Origin: Litsea cubeba
Lineage: Eukaryota > Streptophyta > Magnoliopsida > Laurales > Lauraceae
Assembly (NCBI GenBank): GCA_012931725.1
Contig: WHSA01000965.1
Location: forward strand, 1-64,000
Length of the DNA stretch: 64,000 bases
Direction: 5' to 3'
Part shown: in pieces, positions 11,879 to 22,053 of the stretch
Position numbering within the stretch: the first letter of the stretch is position 1
Layout: each line of letters opens with the position of its first letter
The notes under the pieces: model-generated
Told to the model about the DNA's origin: nothing
What the model saw: only the letters and a program-made list of their open reading frames with translations
The model's database searches: none
Position numbers and translations under genes: made by a program

Positions 11879-13671
11879 GGCGGTGGTCCCTAAGAATGTG
11901 ACATCAGATTTTTTTATGGCTCATTTGCCCTTCTAACCATTTAAATAGGCGGTGGTCCCTAAGCATGTATATCAGATTTTCTATGACTCATTTGCCCTTC
12001 TAATCATTTTAAATGAGTGCCATGCAATTTAAATCTGGGTTTTAGCTCAAACTCACTGTCTTTCCTGGATTATTTTCCAATTTAAATGTAGTAAGATGAG
12101 TTTTTCGATCAAACTTTAAGTTTTAAATTGGAGGGAACGACAATTGATGAAATTTTGCCTAGCGTGGATTGCTTGGTGCTGCTTTTTTTGTGTCCTCTTC
12201 CTTCCTTTGGGTGCTTTTGGCTGTCCAAATACATATACGACTTAGATAAATTGATATCAAACTCATCCCAGTCCAAAGCAAAGTCAAATAAAATTATAAC
12301 AAATTTATTTAAATTCACTTCAAACACAGATAATTTCATGTTAATTTCAGATAAATTTTTATCAAAGTTAGATAAATTCAAAGTAAATCCAGTCAAGCCA
12401 AACCAAATCTAGTTAGATAATCTCATATCAAAGTGACATAACTTGTTTTCTAACTGGTTATGATTTCAAACACAGGTAAATTTATATAAACTCACGCCAA
12501 AGTCTGATAAGTTCACATCAAAGTTAGATAAATTCACAACAAACTTAGATAAATTCACTTCATTTGTATCAAACTCAAATTAATTCAAAACAAACACAAA
12601 TAAATTCATATCAAACTTAGATAAATTCATACCAAACACAAATAACATCATGTCAACAACTCATTTAAAACCAAGTTGGATACATTTTAAAGTTAAATAA
12701 AATCATGTGAAATCCATTTAATTTATACCAAACCAAATCTAGTTAGATAATCTCATATCGAAGTGACATAACTTGTTTTCAAACGATTTCAAACACAGAT
12801 AAATTCATATAAACTCACGCCAAAGTCTGATTCACAGCAAACTTAGATAAATTCACTTAATTCATATCAAACTCAGAATAATTCAAAGCAAACACAAATA
12901 AATTCATATCAAACTTAGATAAATTCATACCAACACTGATAATATCATGTCAAAGTCAGATAATATTATGCCAAAGTCAGATAACACATACAAAACTTAT
13001 ATAAATTCACAACAAACTAAAAAAAAAAAACTTATTTAAAACCAAGTTGGATACATTTTAAAGTCAAATAAAATCATGTGAAATCCAGTTAATTTCATAC
13101 CAAACTCATATTATTTCATAAGAAACTCAGATAAACTGGTAAAAACTCAGAGAAAATCGTTTCAAAGTCACATAACTTCATTTAAAACCTTGTTTAATTG
13201 ATAACAAATGTAGTTAAATTGAAATCAAACTCAGAAAAATCATGTAATATACAGATAAATTCATTTAAATCATGTTTAATTGATCACAGACTAAGATAAC
13301 TTCACATAAAGCTTAGATAAATACATGTCAAAGTCAAATAATTTCATATCAATCTCAGATAAATTCAAACCAAAACTTAGATAAACTTATGTTAAACTCA
13401 ATTAAGTTCAAGTCAAGATAATTCGGTTGTTCAGGTAAGATCGCCATGTGTATGGTAGAGAAAGTGGATGAACGCAATTTGCATCAATTCAAGTGCTTAG
13501 ATTTCGGAGTGTATGATAGAAGCGGTGTGTATTTGGTGGCGTATGGAGTATAAAGAGAGGGCATTTTGTCTTTTTGACTCATTTAATGTTAAAAAGAGGA
13601 CCGCTACCTCTATGAGAAAAAAGACTTGGACTACAGGCTATAAAAAACGTAGTGTTAAGGGACCTGCCGCC
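11879..13671. mobile_element. Inverted-repeat element of about 1.8 kb enclosing a minisatellite
   Basis: The left end, ggcggtggtccctaag (11879), is inverted at the right end, where ttaagggacctgccgcc ends at 13671. Adjoining sequence also pairs loosely: tcatttgccctt on the left, and gggcattttg with actcattta on the right. The left end is itself tandemly duplicated (period 69 bp, copies at 11879 and 11948). No transposase is present. The interior is mostly the minisatellite at 12230-13420. A target duplication could not be fixed, so the superfamily is open. A non-autonomous DNA transposon that captured or grew a minisatellite is the simplest reading. Confidence 0.5.
12230..13420. repeat. Degenerate minisatellite, 21-24-bp units, about 1.2 kb
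   Basis: The motif gataaattcatatcaaac(t/a)(t/c)a recurs for roughly 1.2 kb with drift: gataaattcacatcaaag, gataaattcacttcaaac, caaataaattcatatcaaac and others. A higher-order direct duplication is visible: the block starting aaccaaatctagttagataa at about 12402 returns at about 12732. Because the unit is near 21 bp, short frames on both strands translate into heptad-like strings (for example LSNFDKNLSEINMKL on the minus strand). I consider these by-products. Confidence 0.85.
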
Positions 13672-13909
13672 AAATGCCCCAAAAGGAAATAGGTAGAGAA
13701 AGAAATAGAAGAAATGATTGGATCCATATTATTCAAATGGAATTTTAGTTCGATAGCTATGATGAGCTCTTATTTAGATAAAAGTAAAAAAAAAAATCGC
13801 CCTTGGGTATTTTAAAAGTACTATTATTTACTAAGGAGAAAATAATTGTTGAGAGGCAAGTAAGAATAGAAAAGTTGAGATGAGGGGCAAAGAGGGTAAA
13901 CATGAGAAG
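13672..13909. other. Short spacer, no gene recognised
   Basis: Purine-rich single-copy-looking sequence between two transposon remnants. Nothing further was identified. Confidence 0.4.
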
Positions 13910-14446
13910 TAGAGTTGCAAACAGAACGGTTTCAGGTTGGAACCATACTGGACCCGTACCCGTTTCTAAATAATGGTTCCGGGTCCGGTTTTGACTCGGA
14001 ACCTATTTTGTTGGTTCTAGATCCCGTTCCGATAGGAAAATGTACTAATAGGGAAACTTGGAACCGGGTCTACCTATAGGACTGAAATCTAGTTCCAAAA
14101 TTGATTCTAATTTCTTTTTATTTTCTAATTTTTTCTTAAAATGAGCATATCATTCAACTTATAACAATGTTTCAAGTCTACTATCTCGAGTATTATATAA
14201 AAAAAAATGCCAAAAAAAAAGTTAATTTTGAGATACGATATATTATATCAAAGACTCTTATGTTGGGTCCTGGGTTTACGGGTTGGAACCTATATGGGCT
14301 CGGATCCGTTTATCAATCGAAACTTAAATTGGATTTTGGATCCAGACCCATTTATGAATCGAAACCTAAAATAAGTTTTAAATCTATTTTTTTACTGGTC
14401 AAAACTTTCAAATAATCGGATATTCGAATTCTCATTTATAACCCTA
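13910..14446. mobile_element. Non-autonomous hAT-like element, 537 bp
   Basis: It begins tagagttgcaaac and ends ...tttataaccctaa, whose complement begins tagggttataaa. This is the TAGNGTTG end type common in plant hAT elements. The 8-bp flanks are atgagaag (13902-13909) and atgaaaac (14447-14454), a decayed target duplication agreeing at six of eight positions. Repeated ggttccgggtc/ggaacc blocks fill the left part, as often seen in subterminal regions. There is no transposase frame. Confidence 0.6.
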
Positions 14447-14729
14447 ATGAAAACCTTCAAAAATATGTAAAGGAAATTTGGGAAGCTGAAGAGAAGTTGC
14501 CCCTTCTCGGAGCCATGTGGCCTCGGGCTTGAACCAAAAAAAAAATCCATGAGTATTCTCTACTTTTCAATGCCCGTACACTGGATCCACCTTCAAAACT
14601 GACATTGCAGTGAAAGTCTAAACCTTCAAAACTGACAGCCTGTCAAATCTTGGTGTCCTTTGTCATGGCGGGGCTCAATCAGCTTTTGATGACATGGCGT
14701 GGTCGTGGGTTTTAATGCACACGAAACCG

Positions 14730-14737
14730 TATAAAAG
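14730..14737 (+). promoter_or_regulatory. TATA box of gene copy C1
   Basis: tataaaag follows acgaaaccg and precedes a purine-rich leader. A transcription start about 30 bp downstream (near 14762) would give a leader exon ending in ctgttgatctg at 14826 followed by the donor gtaagc. It is the only gene copy in the window for which a convincing promoter and first exon can be seen. Confidence 0.55.
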
Positions 14738-14761
14738 GCACAATAGGGGAAGGTTTTAGAG

Positions 14762-15193
14762 AAGAACGAGCGAAGGTCGCAGCTTCTTCTTTCTTGTTCT
14801 TCTTCTCGTCCAAGTCTGTTGATCTGGTAAGCGATTTAAAAAATGCTCGTTTTCTTTTCCATTGCATTCTTCTTCGTTAGATTTGTACTTTTTCCTGATA
14901 AGTCTGAGTTGAAAACCAGTTTCCTGACAATGGAAAACAGAGATTGGGTTTTCCCGTTTGGATAAGTTCTTGTTTTGTTGGTTGTAAGATCGAATCTAAG
15001 TAGGGATTCTAATTTTTTTATTTATTTATATATGTTCTTTCTTTCATATTTGGGTCTTTTGGATTTTTTTTTTATAAATTTTTTTAAAAAGATCTGACAT
15101 AACGCGTGTGATTCTCTTTCAGTTTAGGTATTTTACAGTTTACACTGGTTGGATCTTCTCTTGTTGACTGAAATTTCAATTTTTTGTTACAAG
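14762..15193 (+). other. Predicted non-coding exon 1 and intron 1 of C1
   Basis: The exon (about 14762-14826) carries a ct-rich leader. The donor is ctg|gtaagc at 14826/14827. The intron is T-rich and ends with ttttttgttacaag at 15193, after which gctgtgaagaaac begins the coding exon, 53 bp before the ATG. An upstream acceptor at tctctttcag (15121) is an alternative. The transcription start is inferred from the TATA box. Confidence 0.5.
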
Positions 15194-15246
15194 GCTGTGA
15201 AGAAACATTTCAAATTAATTCCAAACATCTTCGCATCCTATTGGAT

Positions 15247-15801
15247 ATGTCTGGGACTGGGAGGACCGGAAATGATGAATTGCATGATTCACGGTGGTTA
15301 GGGGCAATTCTACCCATCCTTTTAGGCTACTTGCAGTTGATTCCCCAACAACAACAACGTCGTCAAGGGGAAGGAGGTGGTGAAGGAAATGCAGCAGCAG
15401 CAGCTCGCTTCGATTCGCTCCTTTCTTCAGCTCCATTACTCTCTTGTACCATAGCCCTCATCGCATTCACGGCCTCCATGCCCTTTCCTCCTTCTAAAGG
15501 CCTTAAAATCTGCATTTTCCATCTCATATTAGGGTTTGTTGTGCTCCTTTCTTCAGCTCTCCCAAACATGGTCAGCTGGCTACCCTACTTCTCCTGCATC
15601 CGCCCCCTATTCCATCTTCTTACTCCCCGACTTCAACTCCGAATCCTCCATTTTTCCCAATTCCTTTGGGATGCCATCAAACGCTATGTTGGCTTTCTCT
15701 TTCATATTCTCCCGGGCCCAATTCAACTCTGGATCCTGCAATTTTCAGAATCCAGTCTGATTGTCATCAGATGGTTGGTGACAGTTGATTGCCAGTCCTG
15801 A
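15247..15801 (+). CDS. Gene copy C1: unrecognised two-segment hydrophobic protein, late frameshift
   Basis: Family and function are unknown to me. The frame gives 184 residues from ATG at 15247; the TTG 63 bp upstream is not a plausible start. In order: a short polar start, a hydrophobic LGAILPILLGYLQL block (about residues 18-31), a Gln/Gly-rich linker with an Ala run, a first hydrophobic segment around residues 64-79, a Pro-Pro-Ser-Lys turn, and a longer segment around 85-113 ending in SALPNMVSWLPYF. Then come repeated FHxL..QLxILxFS units and a terminal LVTVD. Two membrane passes are plausible. Compared with C2 and C6, one extra base near 15790 (gttgattgcc) shifts the frame and ends it early. 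Family-like sequence continues in another frame to a TAA near 15921. The locus may thus be a recent pseudogene or contain a sequencing indel. Confidence 0.6.
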   Translation: MSGTGRTGNDELHDSRWLGAILPILLGYLQLIPQQQQRRQGEGGGEGNAAAAARFDSLLSSAPLLSCTIALIAFTASMPFPPSKGLKICIFHLILGFVVLLSSALPNMVSWLPYFSCIRPLFHLLTPRLQLRILHFSQFLWDAIKRYVGFLFHILPGPIQLWILQFSESSLIVIRWLVTVDCQS

Positions 15802-15929
15802 TGCTCAGTCTTCCCCACCAGCACAAGCCATCATCAACTTGGACATGGTGGAGGTCCTCCACCATGGTAGTACAAATATTGCTTCTACCTCTTTGGCACC
15901 TGAAGATATCAACTCCATCTAAATCTCAT

Positions 15930-18026
15930 AAAAAGAAGCTTTTCTATGTCTTTGCTTTTAAATTCACCATGATTTTAGTCTAGATGTGCTGTTGTTCATC
16001 CTACCATTCCAAGCACCTTCAATCGTCGCTACGGGAGGAATACGGTCAGTCAATCTGCGGCGCAACCTGTCTGTAACAGACCTTTTTTGCCTTGCAGATA
16101 TGGAAGTTGTTTTATGTGACATTATATTAGAAAAAGTAGAGAGCTGCTGTTATTCTGTTAGAGTTAGTTGACTGCACTCTTGTAATGAGTGACAGTTATG
16201 TAATGGCTTGAAAGGTTTCTATCAGGTGAATGACATAAGAAATAGTTTTGGAGGGTGAGAAAATGTCAATTTTGTTAACCACACTACCACATAAAGATAA
16301 TGAATGGTAATGAGATGATGTTTCTCTATAAGGAATGAATGAAATACAAGACAGACCTTTGCAGACAGATTATATACATGTGTTTTTCTTCTCTCTATAA
16401 AAATCGCCACATTGATCGGCCATTTACTGCATAAGTAAAACAATCATATAAATTTGCACAAAGATTCCAAATAAGGGAAAATGTGTGATGGTGTGAGCTT
16501 GGAAGCTGCTCGCATAACTAATTTCTGATGTGTGCTTATTGATCTGTATCTCTAACTTGATTCTATTACTTGATGGTTTCACTCACTCGATTGAAAAGTG
16601 GCCAAAGCAAGAATTGATAGTTCCTATGCTCAACCACACCCATACCATACTAACCCCTGCAGTTCTTAAAAAGGAAAACAAAATCCCTAAACTTCATCTT
16701 GAAAAACATTTTGAGAAATTGCGGGACTCATTATCACATAACCTACAAACAAGTCTACAACTTGTTTCTGTGAATTGAATCATGTTCCCTGCCAATATTG
16801 TTGGCCATTTTCATTATCTTTGCTAAATCTTGAAATCAATAAGATTACTTTATTCTACACTTGTCCCACATCATTAGGCACACGATGACGAATTTGGACT
16901 AGGCATGAATTGTTTCCTGCAACTGATCCATTCCCTTGGTTTGAAAAGTCTTCAGAGGCAAGGTTCCAATCCTCAAACTAAACCCACAAATTAAAACCTA
17001 CTCTGTTACCAAATTTGATGTAAACCTGAACTCTGAAAAGCCTTTATCACCCTCTTCGAAATCCTTTAAAGAATAAGGGAAGCAGGAGAGGAGGCCTGTA
17101 AAGAATTATAAAAGGATTACAAATATATATATATATATATCCAAATACATTAAATCCATTTATACAGGATGGAAGGAAGAGAACCACAAAAAATTATTGA
17201 TCAAGAACCTTTCAACCAGCAATATTCTCAACTGTAAGACAGTGATATAGAGTAACTCAATAATCTTTTTGTATAAATTTTTGAAGGAGAATACAGAGGA
17301 TGTCCTATCAGTCCTTGTAATATGACTTCCACAGTTCCCTTCCACTAAATTGGCCCTTGTAATAAGTTAGAGCTTTTTTAGCCTAAAAGAACTATGGACT
17401 CTCCAGATAATTTCCCACTTAGTTAGAGTTTCTAAACCAGGATAGTCTTACGAACACAATTTATGAACATACTTGTAAGGCCGCTACGATACATGCCAAT
17501 CATGGACGAAAGGTGGGTAGAAAGCCTACGTGCATAGAGTTGGGTCAAGCATGAAAAACCTTGACTAAGGTTCCGAAACTGTGGCAATTTTTTATCATTT
17601 AGGTAAAGAGAATTTTGTGATGATTCATGTCAATGGTGAATAACCATTGAGTGTGTGTCTATGTCGATTTTTTTTTTCTCAGGTTTAGTGTTAGTGAAAG
17701 GCTTGAGCTGGTCATAGGTGGGCCCACATAAGAGTTCTTAAACTTTTAAGTTTGCGAGTGGTTCTCGCTAGAAATACACACAGGTGCACACGCGTGCGTG
17801 CACGCACACTTAATTTTGTGAGTGGCTGTCACTAGAAATATACATATGTATATGTACATATATATGGCAATGATTTGTTGTGCATGTTTTCACCATAGGC
17901 ACAAATCGGGCCATTGAACCCTCTTGGTTGCAAGACAATCATGGGGACTGGGAGGGGGATGGATAGATCTCATTGACCCCTAGAGCTATCCAAATGGTCA
18001 ACCCCACCACATTATCCTAACCCTTC
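15930..18026. repeat. Array flank F1, first part
   Basis: Colinear with F0, F2 and F6. In the first 300 bp the family 3' UTR is visible. Where C2 and C6 have an intron (gtaagt...tgccttgcag), C1 has lost its donor half and reads ctgtaacagacc...ttgccttgcag, so that intron can no longer be spliced. Further on lie the gatcggccatttactgca landmark (16413), an AT microsatellite near 17121 and a mixed CA/CG/TA simple repeat at about 17778-17865. Frames such as 16530-16778 are not conserved. Confidence 0.75.
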
Positions 18027-18358
18027 TGTTGTGATCTAGGGCCTAAGAGAAGGTTAAGCACACACAAGAACAAAGAGATTTACATGGTTCGGCTTTTGGC
18101 CTACATCCACGGGAGAACTTGAGAGATTTACTATCAATCCAAAGAGGTCTTACATCATAAAGACTCTTAGCCTCTATTTATAATATTAGCCCCAAAACCT
18201 TGGGACACCCAGAACATACTACGTCTAATTATAGTAGACCTGTAACAGACATACTTCTAATCACAGTAGAACAAGGGTGGTGCAGGAGTCTGGTTAACCA
18301 AGATTATTAACTTAATCACCCAATATTACCGGCTTATATTAAGCCATACAAGTTAACA
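18027..18358 (-). repeat. 3' LTR of the truncated copia element
   Basis: 332 bp with TGTTGTGATC at the left and GTTAACA at the right, so both strands read TG...CA. It contains tacatggttcggc...cctacatcca, a phrase found in many plant copia LTRs and also seen at about 48985 in another element. No partner LTR is present. Confidence 0.8.
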
Positions 18359-18438
18359 AATCTCCACCTTGGTGAACATTGAAGCTGATCCTCATAGCAC
18401 AGAACACGTCTAACCTCTCCACCCTCCCCTTAGGGCAC

Positions 18439-18795
18439 TCAGGTACTGATCACACCGACCAAGTCCAACCAATGCTTGAACTTGACTGCCGGAATAGTCT
18501 TGGTCATCATGTCCGCTGGATTCTCTACCGTAGCAATCCTAATCATTGCAATAGCACCCTCGGAGATGATATCTCGAATGAAGTGTGCGCTAACATCAAT
18601 GTGTTTGTTTTTTTCATGATACTTAGGATTGTGTGTTAGATCGATCGCACTTTGACTGTCACAGAACACAGTAGTCAACTTCTGTTCCAATCCTTGATCA
18701 CCAACCAAGCCTGTCAGCCAAATAGCTTCCTTCACTGCCTTTGTAGTTGCCATATATTCTGCTTCAGTGGTAGAAAAGACAGATTTAGATTGCAA
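18439..18795 (-). pseudogene. copia RNase H fragment
   Basis: The frame carries TEAEYMATTKAVKEAIWL and VFCDSQSAIDL, followed by NKHIDVSAHFIRD and NPADMMTK. These are the catalytic-block and C-terminal signatures of copia RNase H. It degrades the RNA strand during reverse transcription. The upstream reverse transcriptase lies in other frames, so no full polyprotein can be made. Confidence 0.85.
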
Positions 18796-18863
18796 TCTTG
18801 CCTTTCAACTAATGGCACCGCTAGCAAAAGTGAAGACATAACCTATTAAGGACCTTCTTCTGT

Positions 18864-19504
18864 CTAAATCTCCAGCAAAATCTGAATCAACATATCCAAT
18901 AACACTTTCAGAAGTGTTGTTGTTCTATCATACACTATCCCAACATCAGTAGTACCTCTCAAATAACGAAGTATCCATTTCACTGCCTGCCAATGGGCCT
19001 TCCCGGAGTTATCCATGTATCTGCTAACTACACTAACCGCATGTGAAATGTATGGCCTCGTGCAAACCATGGCATACATGATACTCCCAACTGCACTAGC
19101 ATAAGGAACACAAGACATGTGCTCCACCTCTTCCTTAGTTTGTGGTGACAAAGCAGCGGAAAGTTTGAAATGGGCTGCCAATGGAGTATTCATAGGTTTT
19201 GAACTTTACATACCAAAGCGCTCCAGAACCTTCTCAAGGTACCCCTTTTGTGACAAAGACAATTTGCCCCGCTTTCTGGTCCCTTCGAATCTCCATTCCA
19301 AGAGTTTTTTTTCGTAGCACCCAAGTCTTTCATCTCAAATTTACAACTAAGCTGAGCCTTCAACTTGTTGATCTCAGACATGTCCTTTGCAGCAATTAAC
19401 GTGTCATCAACATGTAACAACAAATAAACATATGACCCATTTGAGAGCTTCTTGTGATGGACACAATTGTCATACGCACTCCTGCAATATCCGTTTCCAA
19501 CCAT
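18864..19504 (-). pseudogene. copia reverse transcriptase, C-terminal half (two frames)
   Basis: 19190-19504 contains YLLLHVDDTLIAAK, the catalytic YxDD-type block (here HVDD), and KFEMKDLG. 18864-19193 continues with SAVGSIMYAMVCTRPYISHAV, the thumb/connection part. A frame change near 19280, just after the KDLGA block, marks decay. The match to copia rather than gypsy rests on the order integrase before reverse transcriptase. Confidence 0.85.
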
Positions 19505-19552
19505 AAAGGTGTCGAAATGCTTGTACCACTGCCTAGGAGACTGCTTCAGGCC

Positions 19553-19951
19553 TTACAACAATTTCTTCAGCAAACAGACGTGGTCTTCCTTTCCATGAAT
19601 CTCAAACCCCTCTAGTTGATGCATATAAATATGTTCTTCTAGGTCGCCATGTAAAAATGCAGTCTTGACATCAAGCTGCTCCAGCTCTAAATCCAATTGA
19701 GCAACCATAGCAAGTAGCACCCGGATGGAACTATGTTTCACCACAGGAGAGAACACTTCATTGAAGTCATCACCCTCCCTCTGAGTATAACCTTTTGCAA
19801 CCGGTCGTGCTTTGAATATAGCATCTTCCACCCCCGGAGTTCCTTCCTTTTTCTTGAAGACCCATTTGCAACCAACAATCTTCTGGCCTTTCGGAGGCTT
19901 CACCAGCTCCCAAATTTGATTCTTGTGAAGAGATTCAATCTCCTCACCCAT
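19553..19951 (-). pseudogene. copia reverse transcriptase, N-terminal half
   Basis: Conserved blocks IWELVKPPKGQKIVGCKWVFK, ARPVAKGYTQREGDDFNEVFSP and QLDVKTAFLHGDLEE are visible; the last holds the first catalytic Asp of the palm. The frame ends at a stop just after HVCLLKKLL, whereas intact elements continue with an YGLKQ block. Confidence 0.85.
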
Positions 19952-20254
19952 GGCTACGGCCCATTTTTTCGATTCTTTGCTAGTGATGGCATCCCGATAT
20001 TTAACCGACTCTGACTCAATACTCTCAGCTGTATTAAGAGCGTAGGCAACAATATCTTCATACCCATATCTTTGAGGTTACTTAATCTGCCTCCTCTCTC
20101 TGTCCCTAGTAAGCATGTAATCATCTGGAACCGCATTTTCCTCATTTGAGCTTTGCATCTCCTCTACATTCTGTTGAACTGGGACATCTGCTTGCACCTT
20201 ATCTTGCAAGTTTTATGAAGCTTCCTTCTCACTGATACCGTCTTTATTCTCCAC

Positions 20255-20494
20255 CTATTTACTTACACCATTGTCATTTCCAGCATCAAGACACTCCTTC
20301 TTCGGTTCCAACATAATAGACTCATCAAAGGTCACATCTCTGCTTATAATGCATCTGGGAGATTTCCCATCTAGGCACCACGGGCTATATCCTTTCACAC
20401 CATCTGCATACCCTAGAAATATGCACTTTCTTACTCTTGGTTCAAGCTTACCATCATTCACATGAGCATAGGCAGGACAACCAAATATCCGCAA
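20255..20494 (-). pseudogene. copia integrase C-terminal fragment
   Basis: The frame reads RIFGCPAYAHVNDGKLEPR...CIFLGYADGVKGY..W, the well-known region just after the integrase catalytic core, then an acidic linker toward reverse transcriptase. Frame remnants of this linker continue at 19954-20145. The element is truncated upstream of this point. Confidence 0.8.
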
Positions 20495-20566
20495 GTTAGT
20501 GTAATCAGCAGGAGATACAGACCATACCTCTTTAGGATTTTTACATTCTATAGCTGTTGCTACTAT

Positions 20567-21530
20567 AGCTCACTTGGAATTCTAGGTCTCAAGATACTCA
20601 CTCTCGTTGTTATACCTGTTTAACATCTCCTCCTTCCCTTATCAAATCCATACCTTGTGTGGATCATTATATGAAGAGAAGATCAACCTCCCTTTCGAAT
20701 CTCAGTGTGCTATCTGCTACATTTTCTTTATCATGCTGTTGCTGTTAGATTTATCTATATTAGCATCGTAGAATACACAAGACCTGCAGATTTTATGCTT
20801 GTCTAGTTAATCTTGCTTTGAGGGGATATGTCTGCAGATTAAAAGTACATTTCATTATAGATTTGAGATTTTATTCAAATGATTCTTATTAGTAACGAAT
20901 CAATGTTGTGGTTGGTATAATAGTTTATTTTCTTGTATTTTGGTTGTTTTGGTGGTTTCTTCCAAATGACTGAAGCTTTAATTCATTTTGTCCACTTGTC
21001 AAGTTTTGGAGGAGGATTTACATTATGAGTTTTTTCATACATTTTGTAGATCTGATTTGCTCAAAATAGACACAACCTGAACATTGAAGTACAATTTAAG
21101 TGATCAAAATTTGTTTTACCTATGCTACCTTTTTCTTCCTTTCTCAATAGTATCTTCTTCTTCTTCTTTGAATTTTATTCTCCCACTCCACTCTTGTGTA
21201 CCTGAATTCTTGTGATGCATGTTGTCATTAGTAGAAAGATGATCCTATTGTAGTATCGTTACCCTCTTTATGTATTTGTAACTTCTTACCTGATCAAGTA
21301 CAAGTTTCTTGTTTATATAAAATGGTAAATATAATTAACTAGCTTAATAAGATTGAACTTCTTAAATTTCAGGCTTTCAACTTTTGGATAAGAGCATCAA
21401 TGGAATAAAAGGAGGAAACTGCCTGCAAGGTAAGACTGATATCAGTCAGATAGATATTAACTTGATTTGTATCCTCATGATCCAAACCCAGTGGAAAGAG
21501 GAAGAAGAAAGTCAAAATAACAGAGATAGA
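20567..21530. repeat. Array flank F1, second part
   Basis: Colinear with 1760-2700 and 29215-30180. It includes the conserved 57-bp putative exon at 21373-21429 and then joins gene copy C2 abruptly at cagagata|gaggaaggaaatg (near 21529). Flank copies elsewhere continue for kilobases past this point, so a deletion fused the flank directly to the middle of C2's coding exon. Confidence 0.75.
21373..21429 (+). other. Putative 57-bp exon with intact splice sites
   Basis: Acceptor aaatttcag precedes it and donor gtaaga follows cctgcaag. Among the four copies in the window this and the one at 30025 keep both sites. Here it lies only 112 bp upstream of C2's coding sequence, so it could serve as C2's leader exon. 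Its role is inferred from splice-site conservation only. Confidence 0.45.
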
Positions 21531-21540
21531 GGAAGGAAAT

Positions 21541-22053
21541 GATGCAGTAGCAGCAGCTCGCTTCGATTCGCTAATAGCATCATCACTCTCTTTTACCATA
21601 GCCCTCATCGCACTCACGGCCTCCATGCCCATTCCTCCTTCTAAAGCCCTTAAAATCTTCATTTTCCATCTCATATTAGGGTTTGTTGTGCTCCTTTCTT
21701 CTGCTCTCCCAAACATGGTCAGCTGGCTACCCTACTTCTCCTGCATCCGCCCCTTATTCCATCTTCTTCCTCCCCGACTTCAATTTCGAATCTTCCATTT
21801 TTCCCAAATCCTTTGGGATGCCATCAAACGCTATGTTGGCTTTCTCTTTCACATGCTCCCGGCCCCATTTCAACTCCGGATCCTGCAATTTTCACAATCC
21901 AGTCTGAATGTCATCCGACAGTTGGTGACAGTTGATGCTCAGTCCTCCCCACCAGCACAAGCCAAGCTCCTCCACGATGGTATTACAAATATTGCTTCTA
22001 CTTCTTTGGAGGGGGTTCACGTACACCCTTTGGAAGATTTGAACTCCCTCTAA
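21541..22053 (+). pseudogene. Gene copy C2: 5'-truncated, otherwise open
   Basis: Family-type frame from the Ala run (DAVAAARFDSL) through both hydrophobic segments, LSSALPNMVSWLPYFSCIRP and the FHxL repeats to VTVDAQS. A family-specific tail follows (ITNIASTS, then a HVHPLEDLNSL end), with TAA at 22051-22053. The N-terminal hydrophobic block and Gln/Gly linker are gone. The frame stays open back to 21481 without an ATG, so the first usable start is Met at 21625, giving 142 residues. The tail matches that of C6, showing what the undamaged C-terminus looks like. Truncated gene or recent pseudogene are both possible. Confidence 0.65.

Larger units (their letters stand above)
18027..20566 (-). 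mobile_element. 5'-truncated Ty1/copia element, Tork/Tnt1-like
   Basis: The element runs antisense. Its 3' LTR is 18027-18358, next to a ccaccttgg stretch whose complement is the polypurine tract. Going left to right one meets RNase H, reverse transcriptase and the C-terminal part of integrase, and then an abrupt junction back to array flank near 20566. Protease, gag and the 5' LTR are absent. In undisrupted flanks about 230 bp lie between the two junction points, so the insertion came with a local deletion. Several stops and shifts break the frame. It is a dead copy older than the element at 23375. Confidence 0.85.

Noticed and set aside
12109..12412. Frames with heptad-like repeats on both strands
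   Set aside because: They are translations of a minisatellite whose unit is near 21 bp; both strands give similar strings and the frames end as soon as the unit length drifts.
15363..15569. Antisense frame (MFGRAEERST...) conserved in C1, C2 and C6
   Set aside because: It overlaps the hydrophobic sense frame in closely related copies; in the diverged copy C5 the antisense frame meets a stop while the sense pattern is kept, so the sense strand is the coding one.
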